Assembly (NCBI GenBank): GCA_947846985.1
Contig: CANTUZ010000002.1
Coordinates: forward strand, 152,143,889-152,207,888
Direction of reading: 5' to 3'
Length of the DNA: 64,000 nt
Source: Fratercula arctica
Lineage: Eukaryota > Chordata > Aves > Charadriiformes > Alcidae
Numbering within the stretch: position 1 is the first letter of the stretch; every line of letters starts with the position of its first letter. The translations under genes and the position numbers were made by a program. Below, piece after piece: positions 1 to 12,318 of the stretch. The notes beneath the pieces are model-generated. The model did not search any database and was not told the DNA's origin. It worked only from the letters and a program-made list of their open reading frames with translations.

Positions 1-744
1 GTTTTGTAAGCACATAAAGGAATCAAATGTCTTATTTCTGTCATAGCCCATCTTCTTTCTGCTTTGGAGGCATTTAACTGATACTATCCCTATAATAACA
101 ATAAATCTGCATAGAGAGAATATGTAATAGTATATAAAATAGATAGTAACGTAGAGAATGTATACAGCTGTACCCTGTCTAGGCGGCAGTGTCATGGAAC
201 GATGACATGAAGGAGAAAGGGAGCCAGATGTTGCCATTACGATGCTTGATCTTAACAAATGGGAAATGATCACTAAAAGTTGATTAAACAAAAAAATACT
301 TATTTTAAAACCTCCACCTTTCCCAGCAAAAAAAAAAAAAATCACTCTTTAAAAGCAAGAAAAGAAGCTGAACATTCAAACAGAATAAACTATTTTTTTC
401 CCTGCGTAAAATCAAAGATGGATACATACAGGCTTTACCCACATAGCTGAAGATAGTGTCTACAGATAATTTCTGTTTTGTGTCTGTGAGTCTCTTGTCC
501 TCGCACCACATGGTGCAGGATGAAAACTCAATATGAAGAATTACTTAAATCCAGTGACTTTAATCCAGTCCAATGATGAGGATTCAGTGAGCTGCACAGA
601 CAAGTAATTAAACTAATTAGAATGAATGTTTTTATAGTGTTTCTATTTCTCTCTTAAGAAATCTGTTGGTCTTTATTTCTCTCTTATGAACGTGCAAGTA
701 CCTACCCTAGGAGTAAACACACCACTGATTAAAGGAGATCATTT

Positions 745-812
745 CGACAGGGTACGTGACTAATCTTTGGAGCTCGCTGCCCCAGGAAGTCATTGATGGA
801 GGGCATTGGACA
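745..812 (+). repeat. Possible ancient CR1/L3-like LINE fragment
   Basis: The segment reading CTTTGGAGCTCGCTGCCCC followed by AGGAAGTCATTGATG resembles the C-terminal coding end of CR1/L3 elements, the part that encodes W-x-x-LP-x-EVV. It is short and diverged, with no octamer tail. Identification is by eye only, and chance similarity is possible. Confidence 0.35.
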
Positions 813-3800
813 GAGGTTCAGCCCCCCTGCGGGTGTTGAGAACATCTGCTGGTGTACCTGGCTGTATCTTGTATGGGTGGTTCATACATCTCCTTGCTTG
901 GAAGAGGTCAGTTTATATTTTTCCTTCCCAAGGGAAAGAGCGAGGCCCCACGAGCGCACCACTTTGAGTTTTGAGTGGGCATAGCTATAGGTGCCACTGG
1001 GACTTTGGCTCTCTTTCTGCCCCTGAGCATCTGCAGCTCTGGTGGAGGGCACCAGCTAAACCATGTGTTCAGCAGGACACCAAAGCAGGTACCTCTGGCA
1101 GAAGCCCACACTACAAGGAAAAAAACTTTTCCCAACCTGCACCAACTTCAGAAACCAATGGGAGCTGCAGTCCTTTTGGTCCGATTGCAGTTGTCCATGC
1201 ACCCCATTTAGTGTGTAAGCTGTGGGTTGCCAGCCCTTCTTCTGGAGAAGAAAGCAGTGGCCAAGAAGCAAGGAAACCTAGATTTTGTCCCCATCCCATT
1301 GTGCTGGTGCTCTCCTTCCTGCTCTATTGTTTACCCTGTCAACTTGGGTGCATGCCCTCCTGGAGAGGGACCCTCTCTGGGTGGACCTGAGATTAAGGCC
1401 ACTGTCTTGGGTGGGACAAGTGACCATTGCTACAATATAAATATTGGCTCAGGGCATGAACCAGTCCATGGGGTGATGTTTTTCATCCTGGGTAGATAAT
1501 TCTGTTATTTTCCAGAGAGGAAGAAAAAGGCAAAATCAGGCCTAATCCACATTTTAGCAACTAAACTTAAGCATGCATTTTAAAAAGGATGGAGGGGGGG
1601 AATAAGCTAGCAATTGCAGATGAGTACTTTAAAATAGAAAATTCACAGCACACGATGTTCAACTTCCCCTTTTCTGGGAAGGGGTTGGCCACTTGTGTTC
1701 GTACAACGTGCAGCATGGAAACCCCATTTTCCCCATCTCTTTGGCTTTGCAGCAGCATGAATGAGAACATTTTAGTTCAAAGGAATAGCCTGTGAGCGGT
1801 GTACTCTGAAATATGCCTATTGCACAGTACTGCCTGACACAATCTATTCTGGTAAAACCTACAGAGGTGGTTTTTTTTCTAGAATATCTGTGTTTTCCAG
1901 AATAAGTTTCTTTATGTCTATACAGTGGTCACATCGCAGCTGAGCTGTTAATGTAAAGAGGAAAGAGGCAGCTTTCATGTGGATTGGCTTAGACACACAG
2001 TTCTCCAGGGTTTTCTACTACTGTTGGTGCCTTTTGAAACCCTGTTTTATCCAACCCTCGGCCCATCTCCACCGAAACCCCTCACTTTTGTTTTATCTGT
2101 GTATTTTTACAGAGTCTCTCAATGACGGTGCTGTAGGGGTGCAAGGCAGAGACAGGATGTGCACTGGGTTTGCTTCTGCCCTCGTTAACAGACGTGTTGA
2201 TATCCAGTTTCACAGGAGGCATTGCTCGGGAAGTTGGGAGTCACGGAGGCAGTTTGGTTTGCTGATTGCCTTTGAAAGGTGTCGCCCTCTCGTCCTTAAA
2301 AGACAGAAAAATTACCAATTGCTGCTTTTCTGTAGACAAAAATTCATTGCCACAGCACCCTGCTACAAACATCTAAGCGGTGGCTTTTTTCTAATTAGAA
2401 ATGTCTACGCCGACATAAGTGAATTGAAAATGTATAGCACTTTGAAATTTATCTTTTTGCATGTCTGCAAAAATTATTGCTGTAACGATCTGTATACCTC
2501 CCCTGTTTAATTCAGCTTACAAAGAACTGCAGAAGTGTCGCAGCTCTAGGCTGCTCTGACTTGCTTTTTTAAAAGCTCTGCTCTAGTTCACAAAACCTGC
2601 CTTTCTTTCTGTGGTTTTCTTTTGCAAATCATTACAGTCCCGATCCATCATGCAGGAATTATTTTCCCTGGTTTGATTCTACTTATTCTCCTGCATATAA
2701 TTAAGCAATGTTTTTAAGTGTTTTATCACAGTGGAGAGCAACAGCATTTTTTTGCTGTGCTAGCTGATGTGCTTTTTGATATTACTGTAGCAGCTGCATG
2801 CTAAAAACAGTTGTAAGGAAGGAAAACCATCACCCTAGGCATGTTCCTCTTTAGCAGCATGAAATGCGCATCTCACCTCTCATCCTTGGATTTGTAGGAG
2901 AATAATATTACCACAACATTAATGAATGAGAGTTCAGCATCTCTGATATGGAGCAGGATGATAGCTCTGCTCTGTGCTGCATGCATTTGCATTGCCACAG
3001 CCTTCGTGGGGGGAGAGTAGCTGGTCTTGGTGGGGTTATCATGCTGTCAAGGAGTATCAATTAATTTCTGCTCTGCTCTAAACTCTATGGGCATGACTTC
3101 TGGGCAGCCACGCAGGCTGGAGTCAAGTGTTAAAAGCAGAGATGATCACAGGGACGCGTGCTTTTGAGTCCTGGGGGAGCCAGGGACCTGCAAGCTTGGA
3201 AGGTTACAAGGACTATCATTGAAGCTAGCCAGAAATGAGCAGACCCACTTGAGGTCCGTTGCGGTGTGGCTGGTCACACGTCCTGGAAAGGGTGGCAAAT
3301 TCTTCAGCTCAGGAAAAAAGTGGTGCAGGTGGTGTCTCTGCTTTAAAAGCAGCCTGTGGTGGTTGCAAGGTGGTGGGCAGCAGGGCCTGGCTGGTATCTG
3401 AGGGCAGAGCATGGCATCCGTGAGATCCACTTACTGCATGATAAAGTGAGATAGTATCCCAAAAAAACCCAGGGACTGAAAGACTTGTGTCCGACAAGTC
3501 CTTACTAATGAGCTCTGGTTGATGCTGTGCACCTCCTCTGTTACTCCTACTGCATCCCCCAGCTGGGGACGGGGCATGGGAAAGCTGTAAGGAGAAGTTT
3601 GTACCTTTGCGATATTAAACAACATGTTCAAACATGAGGGAGGGGTTTTTGCTTTTGGTGTTTCGGGGTTTTTTCAGTTTTTTTTTTTTTTGACGAGGGG
3701 TATGTTAATTACAAGGGTGTGATTTACTGTTGATTGTCCTATGTAGCAGAGAAGATGCCGCTCATGAGGAACGAGCTGCTAAGCAGTAAAGCAATAAAGT

Positions 3801-6800
3801 GCTTCCACTCTCTTTAAATATCAGCTGGCCCCTGCAAATGAAGCCCCTGAAGCTTCCCACTTATTTGCAGGTATCCTCACAGTGATGGTTTTCCCGCTGT
3901 TCATTTTCGAATGAGGCCAGGTGCTGGGAACTCCCTGCTAACACAGAGCAGAGGAAACCAATGCAGTCACATGAAAAATAGGAGAAGATTTTATTGGCAA
4001 ATCACACAAGCATCACTGAAGTGTTTTCATTTCTGGTTGTTTGGTTGTGGTTTGGTTTTTTTTTTAATAAAAAAAAAAAAGCAAGGTATACATGTGAAAA
4101 GTAAAGATCCATTTGCACTGGATGGGGGGTTCAACCTGTTTCAGCATCTGTGGTATTACTTTCTTCCAGCCCTTGGCTGGAAGCAAAATGCAGCACAAAG
4201 TGGTGATATTTCTGATACGCTTCTCCCTTTCTGCTAAAGTTAAAGTTTTCCCTGCTTTTTAATTTGACATCCGTTCTAATTTGGTTGTCTTTGGACAGCC
4301 TTTTTCAGACTCACTCATATTTTTAGGGTATGAAAGAAGACAGACAGCATCTCGTCCTGTCTCCACTGCCCTACGACTTCCCCAGCCACAGCTCACAGGG
4401 TTTTGGCTAATGCTTTGTGCGATTGGGCTGTCCCAGCTGCCGTGGAAAATTCCCACTCTGCCACCACCTCACAGGAGCTGGTGTGGGAATACCACTGCAG
4501 AAAAGGAGTTCAGTCTCTACCCAAATACTTGGAGTTTTTGGGGAGGGGGTATAAAACTAGCTACTGCACAAGGGAAAAGATGGGAGAGTGTGAAAAGAGT
4601 TCAGTGTTTTTGATTTCCTTTTTCCATCCCTTTGCTTGGACTGTACAGTTATCTTTTGTTGCTGGGAGGTGGCATTGCTACACAGGCAAACGTTTTCCAG
4701 TGCCAGCCAGGCCTAAAAGCATGGTTTGTTTTCCCTGTGCGGTTCTTGGCAGTTTCCCTGCTCTGGGGCCAGGTGACCAGGTGGGAAATGTGGCGTTTCC
4801 TCAGTTGTGCACAGAGTTGCCAAAGTCATTCTCACACTGCATGCTCCAGAGCCATTTTAACAGGGGTTTGAAAGATCAGAGGAGTGTGACTGGGTTACTT
4901 TGTTAATTAAACAAATGAAACAAATTTCAGAAATTAAACAAAACCAAACTAGGGCCTCTCTTGTAACTGCTGTGACATGCTTTTGGAGAGACACGTTTAA
5001 AAGAATATGTTGCTTCTTGTGTGCTCTGGTCCCAGATGGCTTTGCTGAAGCAAAGGAAATCGAAAGCTCTTGTTCCTGCACACGGGCCTTTTGTGGTTTG
5101 GTTCGGACCTCGTTCACAATGGCAGCTGTCTGCTCAGAGCAGAGCGCTTTTTTTTTTTAATCTGTTTGCCTTTTGCTGCTTTGTGTGTTTACTCATTTTA
5201 AAAAGAAAAAAATTAGGTGGCTTTAGTTATTTTATTTTATTTTTTTTTCAACCTCCTACAGCATGGAAGACAAGCGGGAGATGGGCCGGGTGAGCTGTAG
5301 GGGTGAGGGCTGCCTTCCCTCCCCGCACAGGGGCTGCTCATGGGGCAGCCGCCAGCAGCACCCCTGCACCCCACATCTATGGCCACCTCACCACAGCAGC
5401 AGCCCAAAAAGGAGGTCAGGGTCCCTTCAGGGTCCCACCCGTAATGAAGCACAAAGAGTCAGCCAGGCCAGCTTTAGGGATAGAGATTGTCCTGTCCCTG
5501 GTGCAGCCCCATTCATCAAGACCTGGGTGTGAATTTTGTCCCTCAAAGGGATGCTTATGCCATGGGCAGGTGATGGATGAAGTGTAACTTGTGTTCCCAT
5601 CCTGATGCACCGGGTACAACACCCCCTGACTGTTGCTGAGGGGTGTCTTCTCTTCCCTCTAAGTTGGAGGAGCTGAAGTTACTTAGCAGCTTTGTCAGGA
5701 GCAACACCGTGTATTTAAAGCTGTCCGCTGTAGCTTTGATGTTCAGGCAAGCAGCTCGTGTTTGAAAGCTGTGAGATGCTCCTGGTGTTTTCTCTGACGT
5801 CCTCAGATGAGATGTGGCAGCCCCTGCAAACATATGTGATCCAGCTCCCAAAGATGTGCCATGGCAGGGGTCTGTCCTCCTTAGCAACTGTGCATTGATT
5901 TATCCCAAATGACATCCTTAGCGAGGTCCTGGAGGGGCCATGGCTTGGAGGTCCCAATAAACTCTCCTCGCTCATGCAGGTTTTTGGCCTTGTTTCCCTT
6001 CTCTCTTTCAGGATGCAGGTTGAAGGGACAAAGACAGTCTCTGGCTGGTCGTAGCCCCCCGAACTGCACATCTTAGACTGAAACTCATTTGGTTTTCTTA
6101 CTGACCTCCAAAAAGAAGCATTTGACTTGGGCTTGATTTCTGTGGTGAATAGTGATTCTCATGTGGCAGTAAAACTATTCGAAGTGTAGAGTAGCAAACC
6201 AGCAACTGGATGTGCAGAAAACCACTCTGTGGAATAGAAGAGAAGGAACAACCTCTACAGTTTTCTAGTGAAACTGTAGCAGACAGAATTTTTCATCCAT
6301 CCACTCATTTATGTATGTTTTGGAGGGACCTTGGCCCTTCCTCCATACCAGAGCATCCTTGCTTGGGGCAAATCCTCATGTTTTCATGAGAGATGGGAGC
6401 TCAGCGCAGCAACTCAAGGCAGCTTGCTGAGCTTACAGAGAGTGGAGAATTCGAAACATTTAGTCTGACTTTTAAGAAACCTTTGATTGATTCAAAGTTG
6501 TAACCTAGGTGTTTCTCATTCTCCACTCTCTCTTCCATTCCATTCCTTTATCTTTTTGTTCTTACCTCTTTCTTCCTTTGTGGGGGTGGGATATTCAGTG
6601 AAATATAAATAAGCCTTGCTCTGTCTTTGATGTCTTTTGAATTTGCTTCCTTTTGCTGATATTGCCACATGAATTTTGCAGAAGGTCATACATCAGAAAA
6701 GGAGGAGACCATTAGGTGCAGCTATGAGGCCTGTGAGGGAGAGCAAGTTGTGGAGGAGCATCCCAGGAGCTGTGGCTCCATCCTCATCTCCACCACCATC

Positions 6801-7909
6801 CCAGGGCACTGCCTTGTGCCTCCCTCCCCTCATCTATGAAAGTCGACATCACGAGCATGGTGGGATCTGCAGGGCAGAGTGAGGTGACCTGATCACCTTC
6901 ACCCTGTTTCCAGCAGCAATCGGGCTTACAGAGACCATTCTGCCCCCTTGTCTCACTTTTTGGCCTGTTTCAGCCAAATTGCGTACGAGGGAAGAAGCTT
7001 CAAAGATGACTAATTTTCTGGAAGCACCATTAAAAATGGGTGGCCAGGAAGATGGACGTTTGGATAGTTGCGTGTTTGTCTCTAGCTTCTGATCCCGTCT
7101 GCAGTGGGATGCAGCAAGCCACAGATCACAGCCAAGATACTCTGTGGGAGGATGATTGTGAGGGGAAGTAGAAAGGAATTTTGAAGGAATATGTGGAAAT
7201 AATAGAGAATATGCAGTGTAATCCAGTTTAAAGATCAGTCAGCACAATCTGTAGAAGACCAGGCATCATTTCTTCCATGGTTCATCTGCTTGTTTATTAC
7301 TAAAAGGGAGAAGGAAAAAAGGAAACGGAAGAGAAGAGGTTGGCTCAGAGGTACTAATACTTTGGGGAGTGACGATGACAACATTGTTGATCCCAGGTTA
7401 GAGGGAAATGGCACTGTGTCATCCTGACCGAGGCAGAGCTGTAAGCCTGCGGGCAGCCCGTCCCTGTTTCATGGGGCTGAGCAAAGATGCTCCGTTTCCC
7501 AGGGAAGCACCCAGAGCTTAAATGCACCCTTGAAAGTCAACCAGATGGTCCAGTGCTTCACTGAATTGGAGCGAGTGTGCAGGAGCACCCCCGATCTGTT
7601 GGGGCTGGGAGGCACAGAGGCAGTGGTGGCTGTGAATGCAAAGCACCGTGTCGTTATTCTGGGGCATCTGCAATACAACAACTAGCGTCTCTGTGCAGCA
7701 TCTTTTCTCTGGTGCGTGTTTAGTGTTTCACAGCTTGTGTTTCGCACGTGCCTTATCTGCAAAGGTGCTTCATGGAGAATTTGCGTATGAAGCGCTTCAT
7801 ATATGGAGAATTGCTTTGTGCTGGGCTTACAGTAGATAGAGCTGGAAGCTGCCATGCCTGCTCTTATCCCCAGCTGGAGCTGCTTCCTCTGGCAGTATGT
7901 CATTTTGAG

Positions 7910-7942
7910 TTTCCTTATGTACAGGACTTTCCTTATGTACAG
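7910..7942 (+). repeat. Two-copy tandem repeat, period 18
   Basis: The 15-mer TTTCCTTATGTACAG occurs exactly at 7910-7924 and again at 7928-7942, separated by GAC. It is a small local duplication in non-coding DNA with no evident function. Confidence 0.8.
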
Positions 7943-8251
7943 ATCTGTGACGGGCAGAGTAGCAGAAATGTCTAGAGACCTGCAAAGTATTCATCAGCAG
8001 CAAACAGAACTGAGATGTTAGCAGCTCCTTTTAGAGCAACAATTCCTGGTTCTCGTACCAATGCACAAGGGAGAGGAGCAGGTTCAGGGACAGCACTGAG
8101 GTGGTTATAAACTGTCTGCTGATGTTGGATCTGTCCAGATGTAACTGCAGTGGGATTTTATCTCGTTTGATCTTCATGTCTGATGGGCACTGGAGGCATC
8201 TTACCATTTACAGGCTTCACAATGAGAATATCTGCCTTTGATTAGACATGA

Positions 8252-8327
8252 GATCGTAGAATCACGGAACGGTTTGGGTCGGAAGGAACCTTTAAAGATC
8301 ATCTAGTCCATCCCCGCTGCCATGCCA
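8252..8327 (-). mobile_element. CR1 LINE 3'-end fragment
   Basis: On the plus strand the segment reads from a tail-like TAGAATCACGGAACGG into GGTTTGGGTCGGAAGGAACC and AAAGATCATCTAGTCCA. This is the reverse complement of the conserved avian CR1 3'UTR. The copy is 5'-truncated and mutated, so it is old and dead. Confidence 0.85.
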
Positions 8328-9636
8328 CATCTTTCATTAGATCTCTAGTTCAGATTCTCCATTTAATATGCTTCTACAAAAATCAATGCAGGTCTTACCC
8401 ATTCTGCAAATCTCCACTTTCCATCCTCCTCCAGTTTGTGAACTCCAGTGCCTCCCCCACCTCATCCCAAGGACTCCTTGATTGTAAAAGATGAGCTTTC
8501 CATCAGGACTGGAAGTACTACAAATCCAGAACCCATCTGATCAGGAGGAGTAGCAAACTGGAGTCAAGGATTGATTAGAAAAGGCATCTTGTCAAATAGG
8601 AGAGTGACTTTTTTAATTGTTCTATTTTCAATTAATGAAACTGTTCTGACGACTACATTTCCCTCCTTCCCTCCACCCACTTCTGATGAGTGTGGGTAGA
8701 TCCTAAAACAGCTGGTGTAGTTTTTCTTTGTGGTTGTTCTGATTGATGTTGACCTCGGATCCTTTTAAAAGTATGTTTTACAGAATCCTTGCATTTGGGA
8801 ACTTCCAAAACCACTTTGACATATGAATCATGCTTAAAAATGGATTTTTTTAAATGCTGTAGGGAGTGAAGCGCACAAATTAGGGCTTGATGAGAATATC
8901 GGTAGGGTCTTAGGAAGGGACCCTGTTTAAAAAGTATCTAAGGGCTTCTGTGACCTTTGCTAGCTACCTCTGTCAATATTGAAAGAAAAATGGTGTTTTA
9001 AGGAAACTTTTGTTCCAGGAATGACTTGATAGGCCTCCATAGATCTGCTGCAGTTTCTTTGAACCCACCTGTCAAGACACAGACCTTTGAAAGTGTTGAT
9101 TTGTATTAACTCTTCTTTCTGCCTTTACTTTTACAACCAAGGCAGGCCCTATAGCTTTATTTAGAAATCACCCATCATTAGTAACCACAATCATTTAGTA
9201 GACATATTTACAAGGTAAGTGACAGTGGGAAGTAATTAAGTTTAATATAAATCGCACTCAATTTCAAATCTGCAGGCTTCAAAATAATAATTAATAGAAA
9301 CTGCAGCTTCTATAAAAAGATGCAATATTTATAGCAGCATCTTCTTTCTTTTCCAGCTAAATGCATTGAGTCTAGTGGAGATTAAAATCCCTTGTCTGTT
9401 CATCTTATTTATTTCAAAGCCACTGTCTACCTGTGGCGCACTTCACTGCGAATTATCCACTGCTTTTGTTCTTTGTGGGGAGATTTTTACTCTTCAAGTT
9501 GATGACAGAGGGGAGGAAGAGTTCAGCATTGTCCACACTGGCCTTTTAAATGTACATATCTTGAGCTGTGGCTTTCTACTAAATCTGTGTTTTATAGATT
9601 GGCACCTGATGATGTGTGCTTTGTTTCACAGGTGTC

Positions 9637-9699
9637 ATGCAGCTGACAGGTCTGCTGGCGGAGCTGATGGTCATAGCCCAGCTGGAAATCCTTCATTAA
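9637..9699 (+). promoter_or_regulatory. ZHX2: Upstream ORF in the ZHX2 leader (20 codons plus stop)
   Basis: The first ATG after the inferred splice acceptor lies six bases into the exon. It opens a 20-codon leucine-rich frame (MQLTGLLAEL at its N-terminus) ending in TAA at 9697-9699. The main ZHX2 start follows 120 bases later with no other ATG in between. It could dampen translation or permit reinitiation at the main start. That this segment is in the mature mRNA is inferred from the acceptor, and no translation evidence is available. Confidence 0.4.
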
Positions 9700-9819
9700 A
9701 CAGAACAGAGTAAAATAATCGAGGAAGGTTGGAGCTGCTTGCAAGATCTATTGAGTTGATTGCTCACCCTGTCTAAAAAAGTCATCGTTTGGGACAACAG
9801 CCCGCTGCCAGCGGCTGCC

Positions 9820-12318
9820 ATGGCTAGCAAAAGAAAGTCAACGACTCCCTGTATGGTACGAACTTCTGAAGTCATGGAGCAGGAAGGCGCTGAGGCCGTA
9901 GAGGCTCCTAAAGAGAAGGGGGCTGGCACACCACAGCAGGACTCTAAAAAAAATCGACCTTCAGAAAGCTCAGTCAAAGACTGCGAAGTGGTTGAGGCAA
10001 AGCCCGCAGCTGAAAATCAGTCTAAGAAACCCCAGGGTGGTTATGAGTGTAAGTACTGCCCTTACTCAACACAAAACTTAAATGAATTTACAGAGCATGT
10101 TGACACTCAGCATCCAAATGTCATTCTCAACCCCCTGTACGTCTGTGCTGAATGCAACTTCACAACCAAAAAATACGATTCTTTATCTGACCACAACACA
10201 AAATACCACCCGGGAGAGACTAACTTTAAACTGAAATTAATTAAACGCAATAATCAGACTGTTCTAGAGCAGTCCATTGAGACCACTGCCAACGATGCCA
10301 CTGTCACCAGCGGTGGGCTAGAAAATGCAGAGTGTGATGATTCACTTCATGGGGGAATTAGTGCGAGTAAAACACCAATGATGAAACTGGGAAAGCCTAA
10401 AGGGGAAACCAAGAAGGGTCCCAAAAAGCCAGAAGAGGGAGTTACGGAAAACCACGTGGATGGTGCACTACCCCGCATCATAACTGAAGCCACTGAAGCT
10501 ATTGCTTGTATAAATGGAGACCTTCTCCATGATGTGTTAGCCCATGTTATGCCCTCTGTACAGCTGCCACCAAATATTAACCTTGTCCCCAAGGTCCCGG
10601 TACCTCTGAACAGTACCAAATACAACTCTGCACTGGACACTAATGCAACCATGATCAACTCCTTTAATAAATTTCCTTACCCAACGCAGGCAGAGTTGTC
10701 ATGGTTGACAGCAGCATCAAAACATCCAGAAGAACAAATCCGAATCTGGTTTGCTACGCAACGTTTGAAGCATGGTATAAGTTGGTCTCCTGAAGAAGTG
10801 GAGGAGGCAAGGAAAAAGATGTTCAACGGTACTATCCAGGCAGTTCCCCAGACCATCACCGTCCTGCCAGCTCCTCTGACAACTGCAAAAATGCCCCAGC
10901 CCATCATCCAGACAGCATTGCCTTGTCAGATACTGGGCCAGACTGGTCTGGTTTTGACTCCCGTGTCAAATGGTTCAACCGTTTCCTGTTCACCAATTAC
11001 GCTTGCTGTTGCCCCAAACCAGGGGCAAAAGAGGACGATACAGACCTTATCAAGTGCTCCAGAGGCCAAGCGTCCTCATGTAGTTCAGGTGCCTGAGATT
11101 CCTGCCAAGTTGACTGCTGTACCACTGACACCAGCCAGTGAGCGAAAAAAGACGAAGGAGCAGATAGCAGAGCTGAAGGCCAGTTTCATGGCAAGCCAGT
11201 TTCCTGATGATGCAGAAGTCTACCGGCTGATAGAGACAACGGGTCTCTCCAGGAGCGAGATCAAGAAGTGGTTCAGTGACCATAGGTACAGAAGTCAAAG
11301 GGGCATTGTGCACATCCCTGGGGATGCTTTAGGGAAAGATCAAATAGCACCTTCAGCTGGTCGACACGGACGTTCATTTCATGCATACACAGATTTTACT
11401 CCCCAGAGATTCAAAGAGAAAACCCAAGAGCAGCTTAGGGCCCTTGAGGAGAGTTTCCTAAGATGCTCTTTTCCTACCCAAGGAGAATTGGACAGACTTC
11501 GAGTGGAGACTAAGCTGAGTAGGAGGGAAATAGATTCATGGTTCTCCGAGCGGAGAAAGATAAGGGACAGCATGGAGCAAGCCGTCTTGGACTCAATGGG
11601 ATCATACAGAAAAATTAAAGAACAAGCAACTCCCAATGGTGCAATAAGCCAAGCAGAACTGCTGAGTAGCTCTCAGCTCCCCGGTGCTTTATCTGGGTCC
11701 TCCACCACGTTTAAGAAAACCCAAGAGCAGATTCATCTACTGAAAAGCACATTTGCAAGGACCCAATGGCCAACACCCCAGGAGTATGACCAGTTAGCTT
11801 CTCAGACTGGGCTCACAAGAACTGAAATAGTTCGCTGGTTCAAGGAAAACCGGTCTTCACTAAGATCGGGATCACTTAAATGGATTGACCAGTACCAGCA
11901 GCAGTATGTTGTTGATGGTCATAATGAGCAAAGCCAGAAAAAGGGATCAAAACACATTGAGAATCCAAAGAATGGTAGTGAGGTGTCTCGGCAGCATTAC
12001 CAGGAGCATAAAAAACTGAATGAAGAGAATGGGGGGAAACTGGTGGTGAGAGCAAAAAGAGACTGTGAACCATTGAAAGACTCTTTGTTGGGGAATCAAG
12101 CGGAGGGTACGGACAGGTTGGAGTGCAACAGCCACGACGGCCATGGCAGTGAGGAGAATGAGGAGCCGGCGGATGTCAACTGGGTGGAGGTGACGGTGGG
12201 CGAGGATGACGCTGCATCGGACTGTACAGACAGCTGGAGCCAAACGGCACCTGAAGGCCAGGCAGAGCTGGCGGACTTTGACTCTGAAAGTATATCTGGA
12301 GACAATTCCCACGTATAG
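9820..12318 (+). CDS. ZHX2: ZHX2, zinc fingers and homeoboxes protein 2 (complete, intronless CDS)
   Basis: A nuclear transcriptional repressor; ZHX proteins form homo- and heterodimers and bind NF-YA, and mouse Zhx2 controls postnatal silencing of hepatic genes such as alpha-fetoprotein. The translation is 832 residues (human 837) and opens MASKRKSTTPCMVRTS as in human ZHX2. Two C2H2 fingers are visible: C77, C80, H93, H98 and C109, C112, H125, H130. Four homeodomains follow at about 263-324, 440-500, 530-590 and 630-690, each with a WF core in helix 3. An acidic tail spans about 765-830. The ATG at 9820 sits in a strong context (GCTGCCATGG). The frame stays open to a TTG at 9760, but that extension has no ATG and is not expected in the family. 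The whole CDS lies in one exon, as in mammals. A donor (AG/GTAATG) follows the TAG by four bases, implying a separate 3'UTR exon. All four homeodomains lack the usual Asn51. Confidence 0.98.
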   Translation: MASKRKSTTPCMVRTSEVMEQEGAEAVEAPKEKGAGTPQQDSKKNRPSESSVKDCEVVEAKPAAENQSKKPQGGYECKYCPYSTQNLNEFTEHVDTQHPNVILNPLYVCAECNFTTKKYDSLSDHNTKYHPGETNFKLKLIKRNNQTVLEQSIETTANDATVTSGGLENAECDDSLHGGISASKTPMMKLGKPKGETKKGPKKPEEGVTENHVDGALPRIITEATEAIACINGDLLHDVLAHVMPSVQLPPNINLVPKVPVPLNSTKYNSALDTNATMINSFNKFPYPTQAELSWLTAASKHPEEQIRIWFATQRLKHGISWSPEEVEEARKKMFNGTIQAVPQTITVLPAPLTTAKMPQPIIQTALPCQILGQTGLVLTPVSNGSTVSCSPITLAVAPNQGQKRTIQTLSSAPEAKRPHVVQVPEIPAKLTAVPLTPASERKKTKEQIAELKASFMASQFPDDAEVYRLIETTGLSRSEIKKWFSDHRYRSQRGIVHIPGDALGKDQIAPSAGRHGRSFHAYTDFTPQRFKEKTQEQLRALEESFLRCSFPTQGELDRLRVETKLSRREIDSWFSERRKIRDSMEQAVLDSMGSYRKIKEQATPNGAISQAELLSSSQLPGALSGSSTTFKKTQEQIHLLKSTFARTQWPTPQEYDQLASQTGLTRTEIVRWFKENRSSLRSGSLKWIDQYQQQYVVDGHNEQSQKKGSKHIENPKNGSEVSRQHYQEHKKLNEENGGKLVVRAKRDCEPLKDSLLGNQAEGTDRLECNSHDGHGSEENEEPADVNWVEVTVGEDDAASDCTDSWSQTAPEGQAELADFDSESISGDNSHV

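Larger units (their letters stand above)
1..9631 (+). other. ZHX2: Non-coding DNA, probable ZHX2 5' intron
   Basis: No exon of a recognisable protein is visible on either strand. The stretch ends at a convincing acceptor (pyrimidine-rich tract then CAG at 9629-9631) that opens the ZHX2 coding exon. In mammals ZHX2 has long introns before a single coding exon, so this is inferred to be intron sequence. It holds a possible ancient CR1 scrap (745-812), a short CR1 tail (8252-8327), a perfect 15-bp tandem duplication (7910-7942) and several poly-T runs. The longest open frame (1977-2510) looks non-coding. Confidence 0.6.

Noticed and set aside
1977..2510. 177-codon open frame on the plus strand
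   Set aside because: No recognisable domain, biased toward Cys/Leu/Phe, no splice or promoter context, and it lies in the inferred ZHX2 intron. A codon-conservation test across birds would be needed to revive it.
9760..9819. 20-residue N-terminal extension of ZHX2
   Set aside because: It has no ATG (opens at TTG), and the family start MASKRKS at 9820 has a strong Kozak context.
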